A stretch of DNA of 64,000 bases from Tellurirhabdus bombi. Lineage in GTDB: Bacteria; Bacteroidota; Bacteroidia; Cytophagales; Spirosomataceae. The notes under the pieces were generated by a model. It made no database searches, was not told the DNA's origin, and worked only from the letters and a program-made list of their open reading frames with translations. Within the stretch, counting starts at the first letter, position 1; each line of letters starts with the position of its first letter. The stretch spans positions 4,724,001-4,788,000 of the forward strand of contig NZ_CP090557.1 of the NCBI RefSeq assembly GCF_021484805.1, read 5' to 3'. The position numbers and the translations under genes were made by a program. Shown here in pieces: positions 43,385 through 52,517 of the stretch.

Positions 43385-44437
43385 TCATATAGAAGTAATA
43401 ACAACCATCGAATCGTAGCGGTCAATGTTCAGCTCCGACAAGCGGGCCAGTGCCGCCAGGAGGACATTGATGCTGCTATTGGGTACAATTCCGCTGATAC
43501 AGATATCCGCCAGCGCCGGATTCTGGAAGTGGACAGTAAGTCCGTACGTATCCTGAATAAGGGTTGCTATCTCGGAAAGAGAAATCTCCTTGATTACTAA
43601 TTTTTGGCCAGTTCCGTCAGCTCTTACCTGCGAATCTAACTGCTTGGCCACCAACTTATTTTTCGGGTGCTGGGCCGTATCGGCCTTAACTTCGATTGAT
43701 TCGCCAGGTTTCATTTCAATGACCTGCGGGCGGTCATTGAGCATGAGCCGAATTTTTCCGGTTGACAGCACGACTTTTGTACCTGCCCGGCGTTGCGATA
43801 CATTAAACTGAGTTCCTTCAACTTCTACGGTCAGGTTGCTGGTATGCACCCGAAAGCGATTGTTCGATCCGACCCCGCCCCGGTGGGCAACGTCAAAGTA
43901 GGCATCCCCTTCCAGCCAAACGGCGCGCGGCATGTCTTCGGCCCAGACGCGGGCATACCGAATCTGACTATTCCCCGTCATCATGATTTCGGAGCCATCC
44001 GGTAACTTAACGTTTTTCGATGTGCCGTATGCCGTTCGTATGGTCACCATTGTCTGCGACCACTGGCTCCAGAGCACCCAGCCAATAAAAAAAACGATAG
44101 CCACGGCGGCACCCAACCAGCGGAAAAAGTACCAACGCGCAACGATGCTTTGTACTTCGGGCTGCAACGGCTGAACCTCCGGCATCTCCTGAATAGACGA
44201 CCGGATACGACCCCACAATGACTGCGCTTCATCGCCATCCATAGCCTCTCCAATTGGCTGGGAGGCTTCCAGTACGATTTGTCGAGCCATTTCAACAGTT
44301 CTAAACTTGTGGGGATGATTTGCTAACCAACCTTCCCAAAATGACGCGATTTCAGCATCATCCGGATGTTGTACCCACTTTATAAATAAGTCGTCAATGG
44401 CCAACTCCTCGGCAGTATAGGCGGAGAAGTATTTCAT
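43385..44437 (-). CDS. FecR-family anti-sigma factor
   Basis: A 350-residue membrane regulator. A cytoplasmic N-terminal domain (1-100), one transmembrane helix (about 105-125, RWLGAAVAIVFFIGWVLW), a periplasmic FecR domain (VKLPDGSEIMMTGNSQIRYA; AVWLEGDAYFDVAHR; VVLSTGKIRLMLN) and a C-terminal DUF4974-type secretin/TonB-like domain. FecR proteins relay signals from a TonB-dependent receptor to an ECF sigma factor. Neither partner is adjacent: upstream is 556 bases of AT-rich non-coding DNA, downstream is mscS. Confidence 0.92.
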   Translation of the reverse strand: MKYFSAYTAEELAIDDLFIKWVQHPDDAEIASFWEGWLANHPHKFRTVEMARQIVLEASQPIGEAMDGDEAQSLWGRIRSSIQEMPEVQPLQPEVQSIVARWYFFRWLGAAVAIVFFIGWVLWSQWSQTMVTIRTAYGTSKNVKLPDGSEIMMTGNSQIRYARVWAEDMPRAVWLEGDAYFDVAHRGGVGSNNRFRVHTSNLTVEVEGTQFNVSQRRAGTKVVLSTGKIRLMLNDRPQVIEMKPGESIEVKADTAQHPKNKLVAKQLDSQVRADGTGQKLVIKEISLSEIATLIQDTYGLTVHFQNPALADICISGIVPNSSINVLLAALARLSELNIDRYDSMVVITSI

Positions 44438-44993
44438 TTGGTATTATTTGCAGATGATTTTAGATTTTCCAATAAAAGAGCACTTTCGTTATCTTCTACT
44501 TACTCAGCTCTTTAAAATCCGGCGGAGATCTAACATAAATAAACTACGATTAGCACTCAACTAGCGATCGTATAAAATACTTAAAAGACTATTTTACAGA
44601 ACTGTATTTATACTTAATTTACCAATGAGCTAAATTACTTAGCCCAAAGTTAAGCATCAACTAGCCTTCTCGTATATTCTTACAACTAATTAGCCGTTTT
44701 TTTGTCTGATTTTCCCGTTTAAAAGCTACAGTATATTTTAAAAAAATTATTTAATCTTAACTCACTTATTAAACGGTCTTATCTTAGTTAACGTGTATTG
44801 CTTCATTTAGTGCTCTGTTCACTTTATTTTCTCCTAAAAACACAGTATTAAATTCAATATTTCTCATTTACTCGTTACCAAGTCCCTCGTCGAAAGAATC
44901 TTTTGAGCTTATTTACCATCTATCCAAAAATCATTATTCAGAGAAAAGCATCCGATTATATTTGGTGTTACCGAACCTCTCCTATTTGTCACT
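44438..44993. other. AT-rich intergenic region without a gene
   Basis: 556 bases between the FecR gene and the ABC operon. Base composition is clearly more AT-rich than the flanking coding DNA and stop codons are dense in all frames. I see the -7 element of the ABC operon at 44957-44964 and, on the minus strand, a TAACTTTG (44646 region) that could be a far-upstream -7 element for FecR. Nothing else can be supported; no sigma factor remnant was recognised. Confidence 0.6.
44957..44964 (+). promoter_or_regulatory. Candidate -7 element of the ABC operon (TATATTTG)
   Basis: Exact TAnnTTTG, 29 bases before the ATG at 44994. The -33 region shows only TTA instead of TTG. Confidence 0.55.
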
Positions 44994-45878
44994 ATGCAAC
45001 TACTTATTCAGGACCTTTCCAAAACTTATCCTAACGGCGTCAAAGCGCTCGATCATGTTTCTCTTACCATCCCCACGGGCATGTATGGCTTGCTGGGACA
45101 GAATGGTGCCGGAAAATCAACGCTTATGCGAACGCTTGCCACCTTGCAGGATGCGGATAGCGGCTCGATTTCATTGGGAAACATAGATGTATTAAATCAA
45201 AAAGATGCCGTTCGGCGCATCTTAGGCTATCTACCCCAAGAGTTTGGAGTATATCCCAAGGTGACAGCGGCGGACATGCTCGACCATTTAGCCATTTTGA
45301 AAGGCGTTACCAACGGTCGGGAACGGAAAGAATTAGTAGACGCATTACTCCAACGTGTAAACTTATACGAACATCGCAAAAAGGCTGTCAGCAGCTATTC
45401 AGGCGGGATGAAACAACGCTTTGGCATTGCCCAAGCTTTAATTGGCTCTCCCCAATTGATCATTGTGGACGAACCAACGGCGGGGCTTGACCCCGGCGAA
45501 CGCAACCGCTTCTATAACCTCCTGTCCGAGATTGGCGAGAACGTGATTGTTATTCTATCGACCCACATTGTGCAGGATGTGATGGAGCTTTGCAGCAACA
45601 TGGCCATCATTCACAAAGGCCAGGTTTTATACAGTGGTTCGCCCCAAAATGCGGTATCGCAGCTCCAGGGTAACATCTGGGAGAAATCCATTTCAAAAAA
45701 TGAACTCGCTGATTATCAGCAGCAATACCGTATTATTTCTAATAAGCTGGTGGCGGGCAAACCCCTTATCCACGTCTATAGCGAATCCATTCCCGGCGAA
45801 GGTTTTCAGCCCGCGCAACCAGATTTAGAGGATGTTTTCTTTTCGACCATCGACGGATTTACCACTATCGACAAGTAA
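44994..45878 (+). CDS. ABC transporter ATP-binding protein
   Basis: A 294-residue ABC ATPase. Walker A is GQNGAGKSTLMRTL, Q-loop LPQEFGVYP, signature SSYSGGMKQRFGIAQALIG, Walker B LIIVDEPTAGLDP, H-loop STHIVQD. The C-terminal 80 residues form a small extra domain, as in ABC-2 type exporters. It is followed five bases later by the permease-peptidase fusion, so the two form one transporter operon. Confidence 0.94.
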   Translation: MQLLIQDLSKTYPNGVKALDHVSLTIPTGMYGLLGQNGAGKSTLMRTLATLQDADSGSISLGNIDVLNQKDAVRRILGYLPQEFGVYPKVTAADMLDHLAILKGVTNGRERKELVDALLQRVNLYEHRKKAVSSYSGGMKQRFGIAQALIGSPQLIIVDEPTAGLDPGERNRFYNLLSEIGENVIVILSTHIVQDVMELCSNMAIIHKGQVLYSGSPQNAVSQLQGNIWEKSISKNELADYQQQYRIISNKLVAGKPLIHVYSESIPGEGFQPAQPDLEDVFFSTIDGFTTIDK

Positions 45879-45883
45879 CCACC

Positions 45884-48800
45884 ATGTTCAGACATATTTT
45901 TACGTTCGAAATTCGCTATTGGCTTCGGCAACCGATGGTGTATATTTTCACACTTATTAACGTCCTGATGTTTGCCTGGGCGGCGGCTGATGATAACGTT
46001 AGCGTAGGTGGTTCATTTGGCAACATTTACAAAAATGCACCGTTTGTCATTCAAAATCAATTTGTTACCTGGTGCGTTTTTGCCCTCCTGATGACCACAG
46101 CTTTTGTGCAGAATGCCGCCATCCGGGATTTTAGCTACAAAACCAACCAGATCATTTTTGCTTCGCCCATCCATAAACTGGCTTACCTGGCCGGGCGCTT
46201 TTTTGGGTCGTTTATCGTCGCCCTGATTCCTTTTCTGGGCATTTCCCTGGGCATTATTCTAGGTTCGTTTATCGGAACAACTTTTGACCTAATCGATGCC
46301 GACCGCTACGGTTCCATCAACTGGATGGCCCACCTGAATGGTTTTCTGGTCTTTGCCATTCCGAATACCTTTATCACAGGCTCTATCGTTTTTGCGCTGG
46401 CTGCTCTTACTCGTTCTACCTTGATCGCATTTGTTGGCGCTATCGGCATATTGGTTGCTTATTTGATTGCCAATAGCTTTCTGAGTGACATTGATAACGA
46501 AAAACTGGCTTTTTACGTCGATACATTTGGCGCTCGGCCTTTTTCCCTTATTACAAAATATTGGACAGTCAGCGAGAAAAATACTCTTTCGATTGGCCTT
46601 ACCCATCCTCAGATGCTCTTGAACCGCCTGATCTGGATGGGTGTAGGCTTTGTGGTTCTTGCCTTTACGTATATTCGGTTCTCTTTTGCAGAACGACAGA
46701 TCTCCCGCCGCAAATTGCTTCGACTGCGCCAGGATGTAGCCGAAAAAATGATTTTCTCCCCCCTTCAAACTCTGCCTAAAGTCAATCAGTATTTTGGTAG
46801 CAGTGCCACCTGGACCCAGCTTTGGCGAATGACTCGCACTGATTTCAAAGGAGTTATCACTGGTACGGCCTTTATCGCCATCCTGGTTCTGGGAGTCTTG
46901 AACATGGGCTTTCAATTGCGTTACGCGGGTCGAACCTATGGCCTCAGTGCTTATCCGGTTACTTATAATGTAATTGACCTCATCCGGGGCACTATGTACC
47001 TCTTCCTGATTGCCATCATTGTTTTTTATTCGGGAGCGATCATCTGGAAAGAGCGTGAAGCGGATTTTGACCAGATTTATGATTCAATGCCGCACAAAAC
47101 CTGGACTGTTTTCGTTGGCAAGCTCCTGGCCATGATCGGTGTTATTGCTGTTATTCAACTGCTTTGTATCGGGGCGGGTATTGTTGCACAGGCGGCGCAG
47201 GGGTATACCAATTTCGAATTGGGACTGTATTTTACGGAATTTTTCCTGATTGATCTGCTCCGCTTTATCCCCTTAATCGTGCTGTCGATGTTGGTGCATA
47301 CGCTGGTAAACAATAAGTATCTGGCGTTTTTCATTTACATCGCCCTACTGATTGCCAACACGAACATTTGGGGTCCAATGGATGTAGAAACAAACCTGGT
47401 TCAGTTCAACGCCTCGCCCGATTATACGTATTCGGATATGAATGGCTACGGGCCTTTTATTACTTCATACGTCTGGTTCCGGGTCTATTGGCTGCTCTTT
47501 ACCGCCTTGTTAGGGATGCTTACCATCTTCTTCTGGATGCGTGGAAAAGACAGCGTCTGGAAAGGTCGCCTGCACAATGCCCGGCTTGCTTTTACCGGTC
47601 CGCAGCGCTCCTTGACCTTTGGCTTACTGGGCGTTTTTGTGTTTTGTGGCGGTTTTATTTTTTATAATACGCATATCCTCAATACGTATACAACTAGTAA
47701 AGTACAGGAGAAGCGGCAAGTTGCCTATGAAAATACGTACAAGAAATACCAGCACCGTCCGCAGCCGCGTATTACCGACGCGAAATATAAGATCGATGTT
47801 TTTCCAGAACGCCGGGATTTACAGGTTGAAGGCAATTTAATCCTGGTGAATCGGTCGAGCTATCCCATTGATTCACTACACCTAATCCTGTCCGACCAGC
47901 TTGAGTATACTTTAAAAATTGACCGGGCGAAATTGGTTTTGAACGATGAAGATTTACGGTACCAAATCCACCGATTGACGCCTGCTCTGGCCCCCGGCGA
48001 TTCGATAAAATTTCATTTTTCGGCCAAGCGCGTCAAAAGCGGCTTTGAAAACGAAGTCACTTTTACGAGTCAAATCAACCAAAACGGTTCATTCTTCAAT
48101 AACCAAGATATTGCTCCCCAGATTGGTTACCAGGAGAATTACGAGTTATCGGATCGAAATACCCGCAAGAAGTACGACCTGAAAGAGAAAGACCGCGCCC
48201 CGCGTCTGGCCCGTAACTGCACCGATGCCTGCATGAATAACTACCTGAGCAACAACTCCGACTGGGTGATGGTGGAAACCGTGATTAGCACTTCGGACGA
48301 TCAGATTGCCGTAGCACCGGGCTCGCTGCTTAAGCAGTGGAGTCGGGATGGACGCACGTATTTCCATTACAAACTCGACCATCCGTCGATGAACTTCTAT
48401 TCGTTCATTTCGGCCAAATACGAAGTCGCCCGCGAAAAATGGAAGGGCATCGATGTTGAGGTTTACTACGATAAGAAGCATCCGTACAACATCAAAAACA
48501 TGCAGAATTCAATGAAGAAATCGCTGGCCTACTACACCCAGAATTTCGGACCTTATTACCATAAGCAGGTCAGGATCATTGAGTTTCCACGGTATGCGTC
48601 TTTCGCTCAGGCCTTTCCCGGCACCATGCCTTATTCGGAAGGGATTGGTTTTATTTCGAAAATCGATCCGGAAGAAGACATCGACATGGTGTATTACATC
48701 GTTGCGCACGAAATGGGCCACCAGTGGTGGGCGCACCAGGTCGTTGGCGCATTCATGCAGGGAGCCACACTGCTTTCGGAAACCCTGGCGCAGTACTCCG

Positions 48801-49492
48801 CCCTGATGGTGATGGAAAAAGAATATGGCCGCAACCGGATGCAAAAGTTTCTGAAGTACGAGATGGATAATTACCTGTCTTCCCGTGGTGCAGAATCGCT
48901 CAAGGAGGTACCGCTCGAAAAAGTGGAGAATCAAGGTTACATTCACTACAGAAAAGGCAGCGTAGTGATGTATTACCTAAAAGAGATGATTGGGGAACAA
49001 GTAGTTAACCGGGTATTGCAGGATGTGGTGCAGAATTATGGCTACCGCCGTCCCCCCTATCCAACCTCCTATGCGCTCGTCGACCGGTTTCAGCAGAATA
49101 CACCGGATTCGCTGCAATACATCATAACCGATCTGTTCAAGGAGATTACTATTTTCAATAACCGGGCCTTAACGGCTACTTCCAAAAAATTGCCCAATGG
49201 ACAATTTGAAGTCCAGATTGATGTTCAAAGTGAGAAATTTCGGGCCGATTCCCTGGGTGTTGAAACGCCCATTGCCCTCAACGACTGGATTGATGTTGGC
49301 GTATACGGCAAGCCTGCCGATGGCAAAAAGCTGGGTAAATTGCTGGCTATCCGCCGGGAACGCATTCGGAATAAGACGGGTAAGTATACATTCTTGGTCA
49401 AGGAAGAACCTTACGAAGCCGGAATCGACCCCATCAACTTACTGGTTGACCGTATCCCGGATGACAACCTGAAAAAAGTAACAACCTTGTGA
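45884..49492 (+). CDS. ABC-2 permease fused to an M1-family metallopeptidase
   Basis: A 1202-residue protein. Residues 1-590 hold about a dozen hydrophobic helices in two ABC-2 permease-like halves. Residues 640-1100 form a periplasmic M1 aminopeptidase-like domain with zinc motif HEMGH (942-946), the third ligand Glu966 in LLSETLAQYSAL, and PYSEGIGFIS where classical M1 enzymes have GAMEN. The gene is five bases after its ATPase. The fusion suggests transport coupled to peptide cleavage at the outer face of the inner membrane. The substrate is unknown. This architecture recurs in Bacteroidota. Confidence 0.92.
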   Translation: MFRHIFTFEIRYWLRQPMVYIFTLINVLMFAWAAADDNVSVGGSFGNIYKNAPFVIQNQFVTWCVFALLMTTAFVQNAAIRDFSYKTNQIIFASPIHKLAYLAGRFFGSFIVALIPFLGISLGIILGSFIGTTFDLIDADRYGSINWMAHLNGFLVFAIPNTFITGSIVFALAALTRSTLIAFVGAIGILVAYLIANSFLSDIDNEKLAFYVDTFGARPFSLITKYWTVSEKNTLSIGLTHPQMLLNRLIWMGVGFVVLAFTYIRFSFAERQISRRKLLRLRQDVAEKMIFSPLQTLPKVNQYFGSSATWTQLWRMTRTDFKGVITGTAFIAILVLGVLNMGFQLRYAGRTYGLSAYPVTYNVIDLIRGTMYLFLIAIIVFYSGAIIWKEREADFDQIYDSMPHKTWTVFVGKLLAMIGVIAVIQLLCIGAGIVAQAAQGYTNFELGLYFTEFFLIDLLRFIPLIVLSMLVHTLVNNKYLAFFIYIALLIANTNIWGPMDVETNLVQFNASPDYTYSDMNGYGPFITSYVWFRVYWLLFTALLGMLTIFFWMRGKDSVWKGRLHNARLAFTGPQRSLTFGLLGVFVFCGGFIFYNTHILNTYTTSKVQEKRQVAYENTYKKYQHRPQPRITDAKYKIDVFPERRDLQVEGNLILVNRSSYPIDSLHLILSDQLEYTLKIDRAKLVLNDEDLRYQIHRLTPALAPGDSIKFHFSAKRVKSGFENEVTFTSQINQNGSFFNNQDIAPQIGYQENYELSDRNTRKKYDLKEKDRAPRLARNCTDACMNNYLSNNSDWVMVETVISTSDDQIAVAPGSLLKQWSRDGRTYFHYKLDHPSMNFYSFISAKYEVAREKWKGIDVEVYYDKKHPYNIKNMQNSMKKSLAYYTQNFGPYYHKQVRIIEFPRYASFAQAFPGTMPYSEGIGFISKIDPEEDIDMVYYIVAHEMGHQWWAHQVVGAFMQGATLLSETLAQYSALMVMEKEYGRNRMQKFLKYEMDNYLSSRGAESLKEVPLEKVENQGYIHYRKGSVVMYYLKEMIGEQVVNRVLQDVVQNYGYRRPPYPTSYALVDRFQQNTPDSLQYIITDLFKEITIFNNRALTATSKKLPNGQFEVQIDVQSEKFRADSLGVETPIALNDWIDVGVYGKPADGKKLGKLLAIRRERIRNKTGKYTFLVKEEPYEAGIDPINLLVDRIPDDNLKKVTTL

Positions 49493-49500
49493 TTATAAGC

Positions 49501-49535
49501 GTGTTTGGGGAATTTACGACTCCCCAAACACTTTT
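49501..49535 (+). terminator. Terminator after the ABC-M1 fusion gene
   Basis: GTGTTTGGGGA (49501-49511) and TCCCCAAACAC (49521-49531) form a perfect 11-bp stem, then TTTTG. It lies directly before the end of the convergent small gene. Confidence 0.85.
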
Positions 49536-49538
49536 GAT

Positions 49539-49760
49539 TTATTTCTTATTTTCCTCACCCCACTTCTCCAAGTCTTTTTGGGATTCAGTCTTTTTACTGC
49601 TCTTGTATTCACCACCTTCTTTTTCGTATTCATGCGTTAACAGTTGCGCTTTTCGGGCGCTCCACTGCCCCGGATCTCCTCCTTTGTCTCCCTCTTTGAT
49701 CTCCTCTTTCAATTTCTCCCTCAGTTTGGGATCCGTATAATTTCCTTCTGATTTTTTCAT
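49539..49760 (-). CDS. Small DUF5872-like protein
   Basis: A 73-residue, highly charged soluble protein: MKKSEGNYTDPKLREKLKEE, then the distinctive block GDKGGDPGQWSARKAQLL, ending in Lys/Glu. From memory this block is the hallmark of the family DUF5872, which also occurs in other bacteria, archaea and large viruses; function unknown. I start it at ATG 49760; the frame is open to ATG 49859, but the extra 33 residues have no family character. ATG 49772 is also possible. Confidence 0.72.
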   Translation of the reverse strand: MKKSEGNYTDPKLREKLKEEIKEGDKGGDPGQWSARKAQLLTHEYEKEGGEYKSSKKTESQKDLEKWGEENKK

Positions 49761-49991
49761 GACGTTGATCATTATTTTCTGGTACAACTTTGTGTGCGTG
49801 ATAATGTTGTCAAAATCACTGCTTATCGATACACCTACGCTGCCAAGACACTGAATCACCCCGCTGCGATTCTTTTATTATTCCCTCTACCTCAGATAAT
49901 AGCTTTTTTAATGGAAAATATTAAATTTTTCCCAACTTAAATACTATTTTTAATAATCAGACTAGTCTTATAATTAACTCTCTTTCCGGCT

Positions 49992-51695
49992 ATGAACCCT
50001 TCATTTGACACGATGGATTCAATACGGGCTGATTTGCAACCGTTGCAGACGCTAACGGATTTTTTCTATTACCGCGAAAAACAACATCCCGATAAGCTTT
50101 TTCTTCGCCAGCCCGTGGGCGATCGCTATATTGACTTTACCTGGGGTGAAGTGGGACGGCAAGCGCGCATTGTCGCGAACTATCTGAATTCAATTGGACT
50201 GCCTCCTAAAAGTAATATTGGTATTTTATCGAAAAACTGCGCTCATTGGATCATTGCCGACATCGCTATTCTGCTGAGTGGACACGTTTCAGTTCCTTTT
50301 TACCCTACTTTGACCCGCAACCAATTAGGTCATGTGCTTCATCACAGCGGTTGCGCGGTTTTGTTTGCGGGAAAGCTGGATAACTGGCAAAATCAGAAGC
50401 CTGCTGTTCCGGCTGATACACAATGCGTTGCTTTTCCAGATTATTGTGCCTTAGCGGATTTATCGTTGATTCAATGGGATGATATTCTGGCCCAGTATGA
50501 ACCCATGACGGACAACCCACGTCCGTGGCCGGAAGATTTGTTTACCATTATTTATACATCGGGAACTACCGGCAACCCCAAAGGCGTGATGATGAACTAC
50601 CGGGCTATGGCCAGCGCCATCGAAAACACAAAGCCCATGATGCGGCACGATGTTCAGAACGCCCGTTTTTTCTCGTATTTACCCCTTTGCCACGTTGCCG
50701 AACGAAATTTCGTTGAAGCAACCAGCATCATTACAGGTGGCACCATCTACTTTACGGAATCACTCGAAACGTTTACAAAAAACCTGACCGCCGCCCGTCC
50801 AACGCATTTTCTGGCTGTACCGCGTATCTGGCATAAATTCCAGCAGGCTATTCTGGCTAAAATTTCGCAGAAAACCATCGATCGTTTGCTCCGGCTTCCC
50901 ATTTTGTCACAAATTCTGAAAACGCAAATTCGACAAAGGCTGGGATTGAGCGAAGCAAAACTAATTCTAACCGGAGCAGCCCCCATGCCTGTTTCGCTCA
51001 TCCAATGGTTTCGCCGTTTGGGCATAGCTATTCAGGAAGCTTATGGAATGACCGAAAACCTGGGTGTTGTTTCGATGATGCCCAGCGATAAAATCAAGGA
51101 CGGAACTGTTGGGAAAGCCTACCCGGGAATGGACATCAAGATTGACGCCGCGACGAGCGAAATTCTAACCCGCGCCGAATGGCTCATGAGCGGCTATTAC
51201 CACGACCCCGCCATGACAAACGAGGTTCTCCACGATGGCTGGCTGCACACAGGCGACGTTGGACACCTTGACCAGGAAGGCTATCTACAGGTCAGGGGAC
51301 GGCTTCGGGATTTATACAAAACGTCTAAGGGTGAATACGTTATCCCTACGCAGATCGAAGCTGGTTTTGCCGACAACCACCTGATCGAACAAGTTTGTGT
51401 TATGGGACAGACGTTGCCACAGCCAATTGCCTTAGTTGTGTTGTCTGATCTAGGTCGCCAGAATGACCGTCGATTGGTCAAGCAATTTCTGGAGGAAACT
51501 GTTGAGCGACTTAATGGTAACCTGCAAAGGCACGAGCAAGTAAAAAAAGTGGTGATCGTTAAAGACCCTTGGACAGTGGATAATAACCTAGTTACGCCTA
51601 CCCTCAAAATCAAACGAAACGTTGTTGAAGACCGCTACGAAGCAAAAATCGCTGGCTGGTATGAAGAGACTGAAAAGGTGATCTGGGAGGCCTAA
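49992..51695 (+). CDS. fadD: Long-chain acyl-CoA synthetase (AMP-forming)
   Basis: A 567-residue member of the ANL superfamily that activates fatty acids via acyl-AMP to acyl-CoA. The P-loop is IIYTSGTTGNPKGVMM, with AYGMTENLGVVS, GWLHTGDVGHLDQEGYL and RLRDLYKTSKGEYVIP as the A5, A7 and A8 motifs. The last (KTSKGEYV) is typical of the FAA1/long-chain type. Its role (uptake or membrane recycling) is not told by the neighbours. A perfect palindromic hairpin follows. Confidence 0.9.
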   Translation: MNPSFDTMDSIRADLQPLQTLTDFFYYREKQHPDKLFLRQPVGDRYIDFTWGEVGRQARIVANYLNSIGLPPKSNIGILSKNCAHWIIADIAILLSGHVSVPFYPTLTRNQLGHVLHHSGCAVLFAGKLDNWQNQKPAVPADTQCVAFPDYCALADLSLIQWDDILAQYEPMTDNPRPWPEDLFTIIYTSGTTGNPKGVMMNYRAMASAIENTKPMMRHDVQNARFFSYLPLCHVAERNFVEATSIITGGTIYFTESLETFTKNLTAARPTHFLAVPRIWHKFQQAILAKISQKTIDRLLRLPILSQILKTQIRQRLGLSEAKLILTGAAPMPVSLIQWFRRLGIAIQEAYGMTENLGVVSMMPSDKIKDGTVGKAYPGMDIKIDAATSEILTRAEWLMSGYYHDPAMTNEVLHDGWLHTGDVGHLDQEGYLQVRGRLRDLYKTSKGEYVIPTQIEAGFADNHLIEQVCVMGQTLPQPIALVVLSDLGRQNDRRLVKQFLEETVERLNGNLQRHEQVKKVVIVKDPWTVDNNLVTPTLKIKRNVVEDRYEAKIAGWYEETEKVIWEA

Positions 51696-51701
51696 AAAAA
51701 T

Positions 51702-51727
51702 AGCCTGCAAGTGATCACTTGCAGGCT
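51702..51727. terminator. Palindromic terminator between convergent genes
   Basis: A 26-base perfect palindrome (AGCCTGCAAGTGA and its complement), with AAAAAAA just before it on the plus strand, which gives a T-run for minus-strand transcription of the small secreted protein gene. Confidence 0.75.
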
Positions 51728-51765
51728 TTGACAAAGGTCAACGCTTCTAGAAGCGCACGTTATTA

Positions 51766-52176
51766 TTAGTTACTTGCCAATACCACACGACTAACTTGTG
51801 TTTTCAGCTCGAATGATTGCGTAAACTTCTGGTCACCAACTACGACCTCGAAAACGTATTTACCATCGGCCAATTGCGACAGGTCGAAGATACGGCTGTT
51901 ATCATCTTTCGCTGTAAATGTCCCTTTGTACAGAGACCCGCCCACCGTTGCATCCACGATAGAAACAAACACGCGGGAAGAAGTTGGCTGCGTTAGGGCC
52001 ACACGGAATTTCATGTCTTTCAGCTGCTGAATCGAAACGTTCAGTTTTGATTCAACATTTACTGGTTCTTCCCCTTTTGCGAAGGCAGAAACAGGTGATA
52101 CAGACACTAAACCTACTACGGCTAGCATAGCTAAGCCTAGTTTCACATTTTTATAAAAATTACGAGTTGTATTCAT
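51766..52176 (-). CDS. Small secreted beta-rich protein
   Basis: A 136-residue exported protein: a basic start (MNTTRNFYKNVKLGLAMLAV), hydrophobic core and AFAKG cleavage region, then about 105 residues of alternating strands with LSQLADGKYVFEVVVGDQKFT close to the end. That segment resembles the last strands of Ig-like or type IX sorting-tail domains (fold-level inference). It is singly transcribed from a perfect consensus promoter with a leader of about 85-90 bases, suggesting high expression. Function unknown. Confidence 0.72.
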   Translation of the reverse strand: MNTTRNFYKNVKLGLAMLAVVGLVSVSPVSAFAKGEEPVNVESKLNVSIQQLKDMKFRVALTQPTSSRVFVSIVDATVGGSLYKGTFTAKDDNSRIFDLSQLADGKYVFEVVVGDQKFTQSFELKTQVSRVVLASN

Positions 52177-52265
52177 GACTTTTTCAGATTGTATTCAGAC
52201 TTGATATAGTTCAATTAAAGGCATTATCTCTCTTCCGAAAGCGTTGTTTAATCCCTTAGTCAATA

Positions 52266-52295
52266 CAAAGGTAAACAAGGCTGATTTAAAGTCAA
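52266..52295 (-). promoter_or_regulatory. Full-consensus Bacteroidota promoter
   Basis: On the minus strand: TTG (52293-52295), exactly 19 bases, TACCTTTG (52266-52273). A complete TTG-N19-TAnnTTTG match, 89 bases before the ATG of the small secreted protein. The rest of the 341-base gap (52177-52517) holds only the terminator of the next gene. Confidence 0.85.
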
Positions 52296-52456
52296 TTACC
52301 TATCAAGCCCTTCAGTGAAAGTTGTTTATTTCACAACCCTTCATCTTTAAAAAGTACAATGATTCTCGCTACATTACCGCAAATACTTTAAATAGTGAAA
52401 TATCCAAAAAACACCATTTTCTAGTCGCTTGCCGGCATTATTATACTAAACCTAGA

Positions 52457-52487
52457 AAAAGCAAAAATCCCGGTTTTGGCCGGGATT
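52457..52487 (-). terminator. Terminator of the nucleotidyltransferase gene
   Basis: AATCCCGG (52466-52473) pairs with CCGGGATT (52480-52487); reading the minus strand the stem is followed by TTTTTGCTTTTT. It lies 30 bases after the stop of the nucleotidyltransferase gene. Confidence 0.85.
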
Positions 52488-52517
52488 GGGTGTTAATATT
52501 TAGGTAATATTGGCTTT

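Noticed and set aside
44962-45186. A 74-residue frame over the start of the ABC ATPase
   Set aside because: It is in a different phase; Walker A and the rest of the ATPase are in the frame that starts at 44994.
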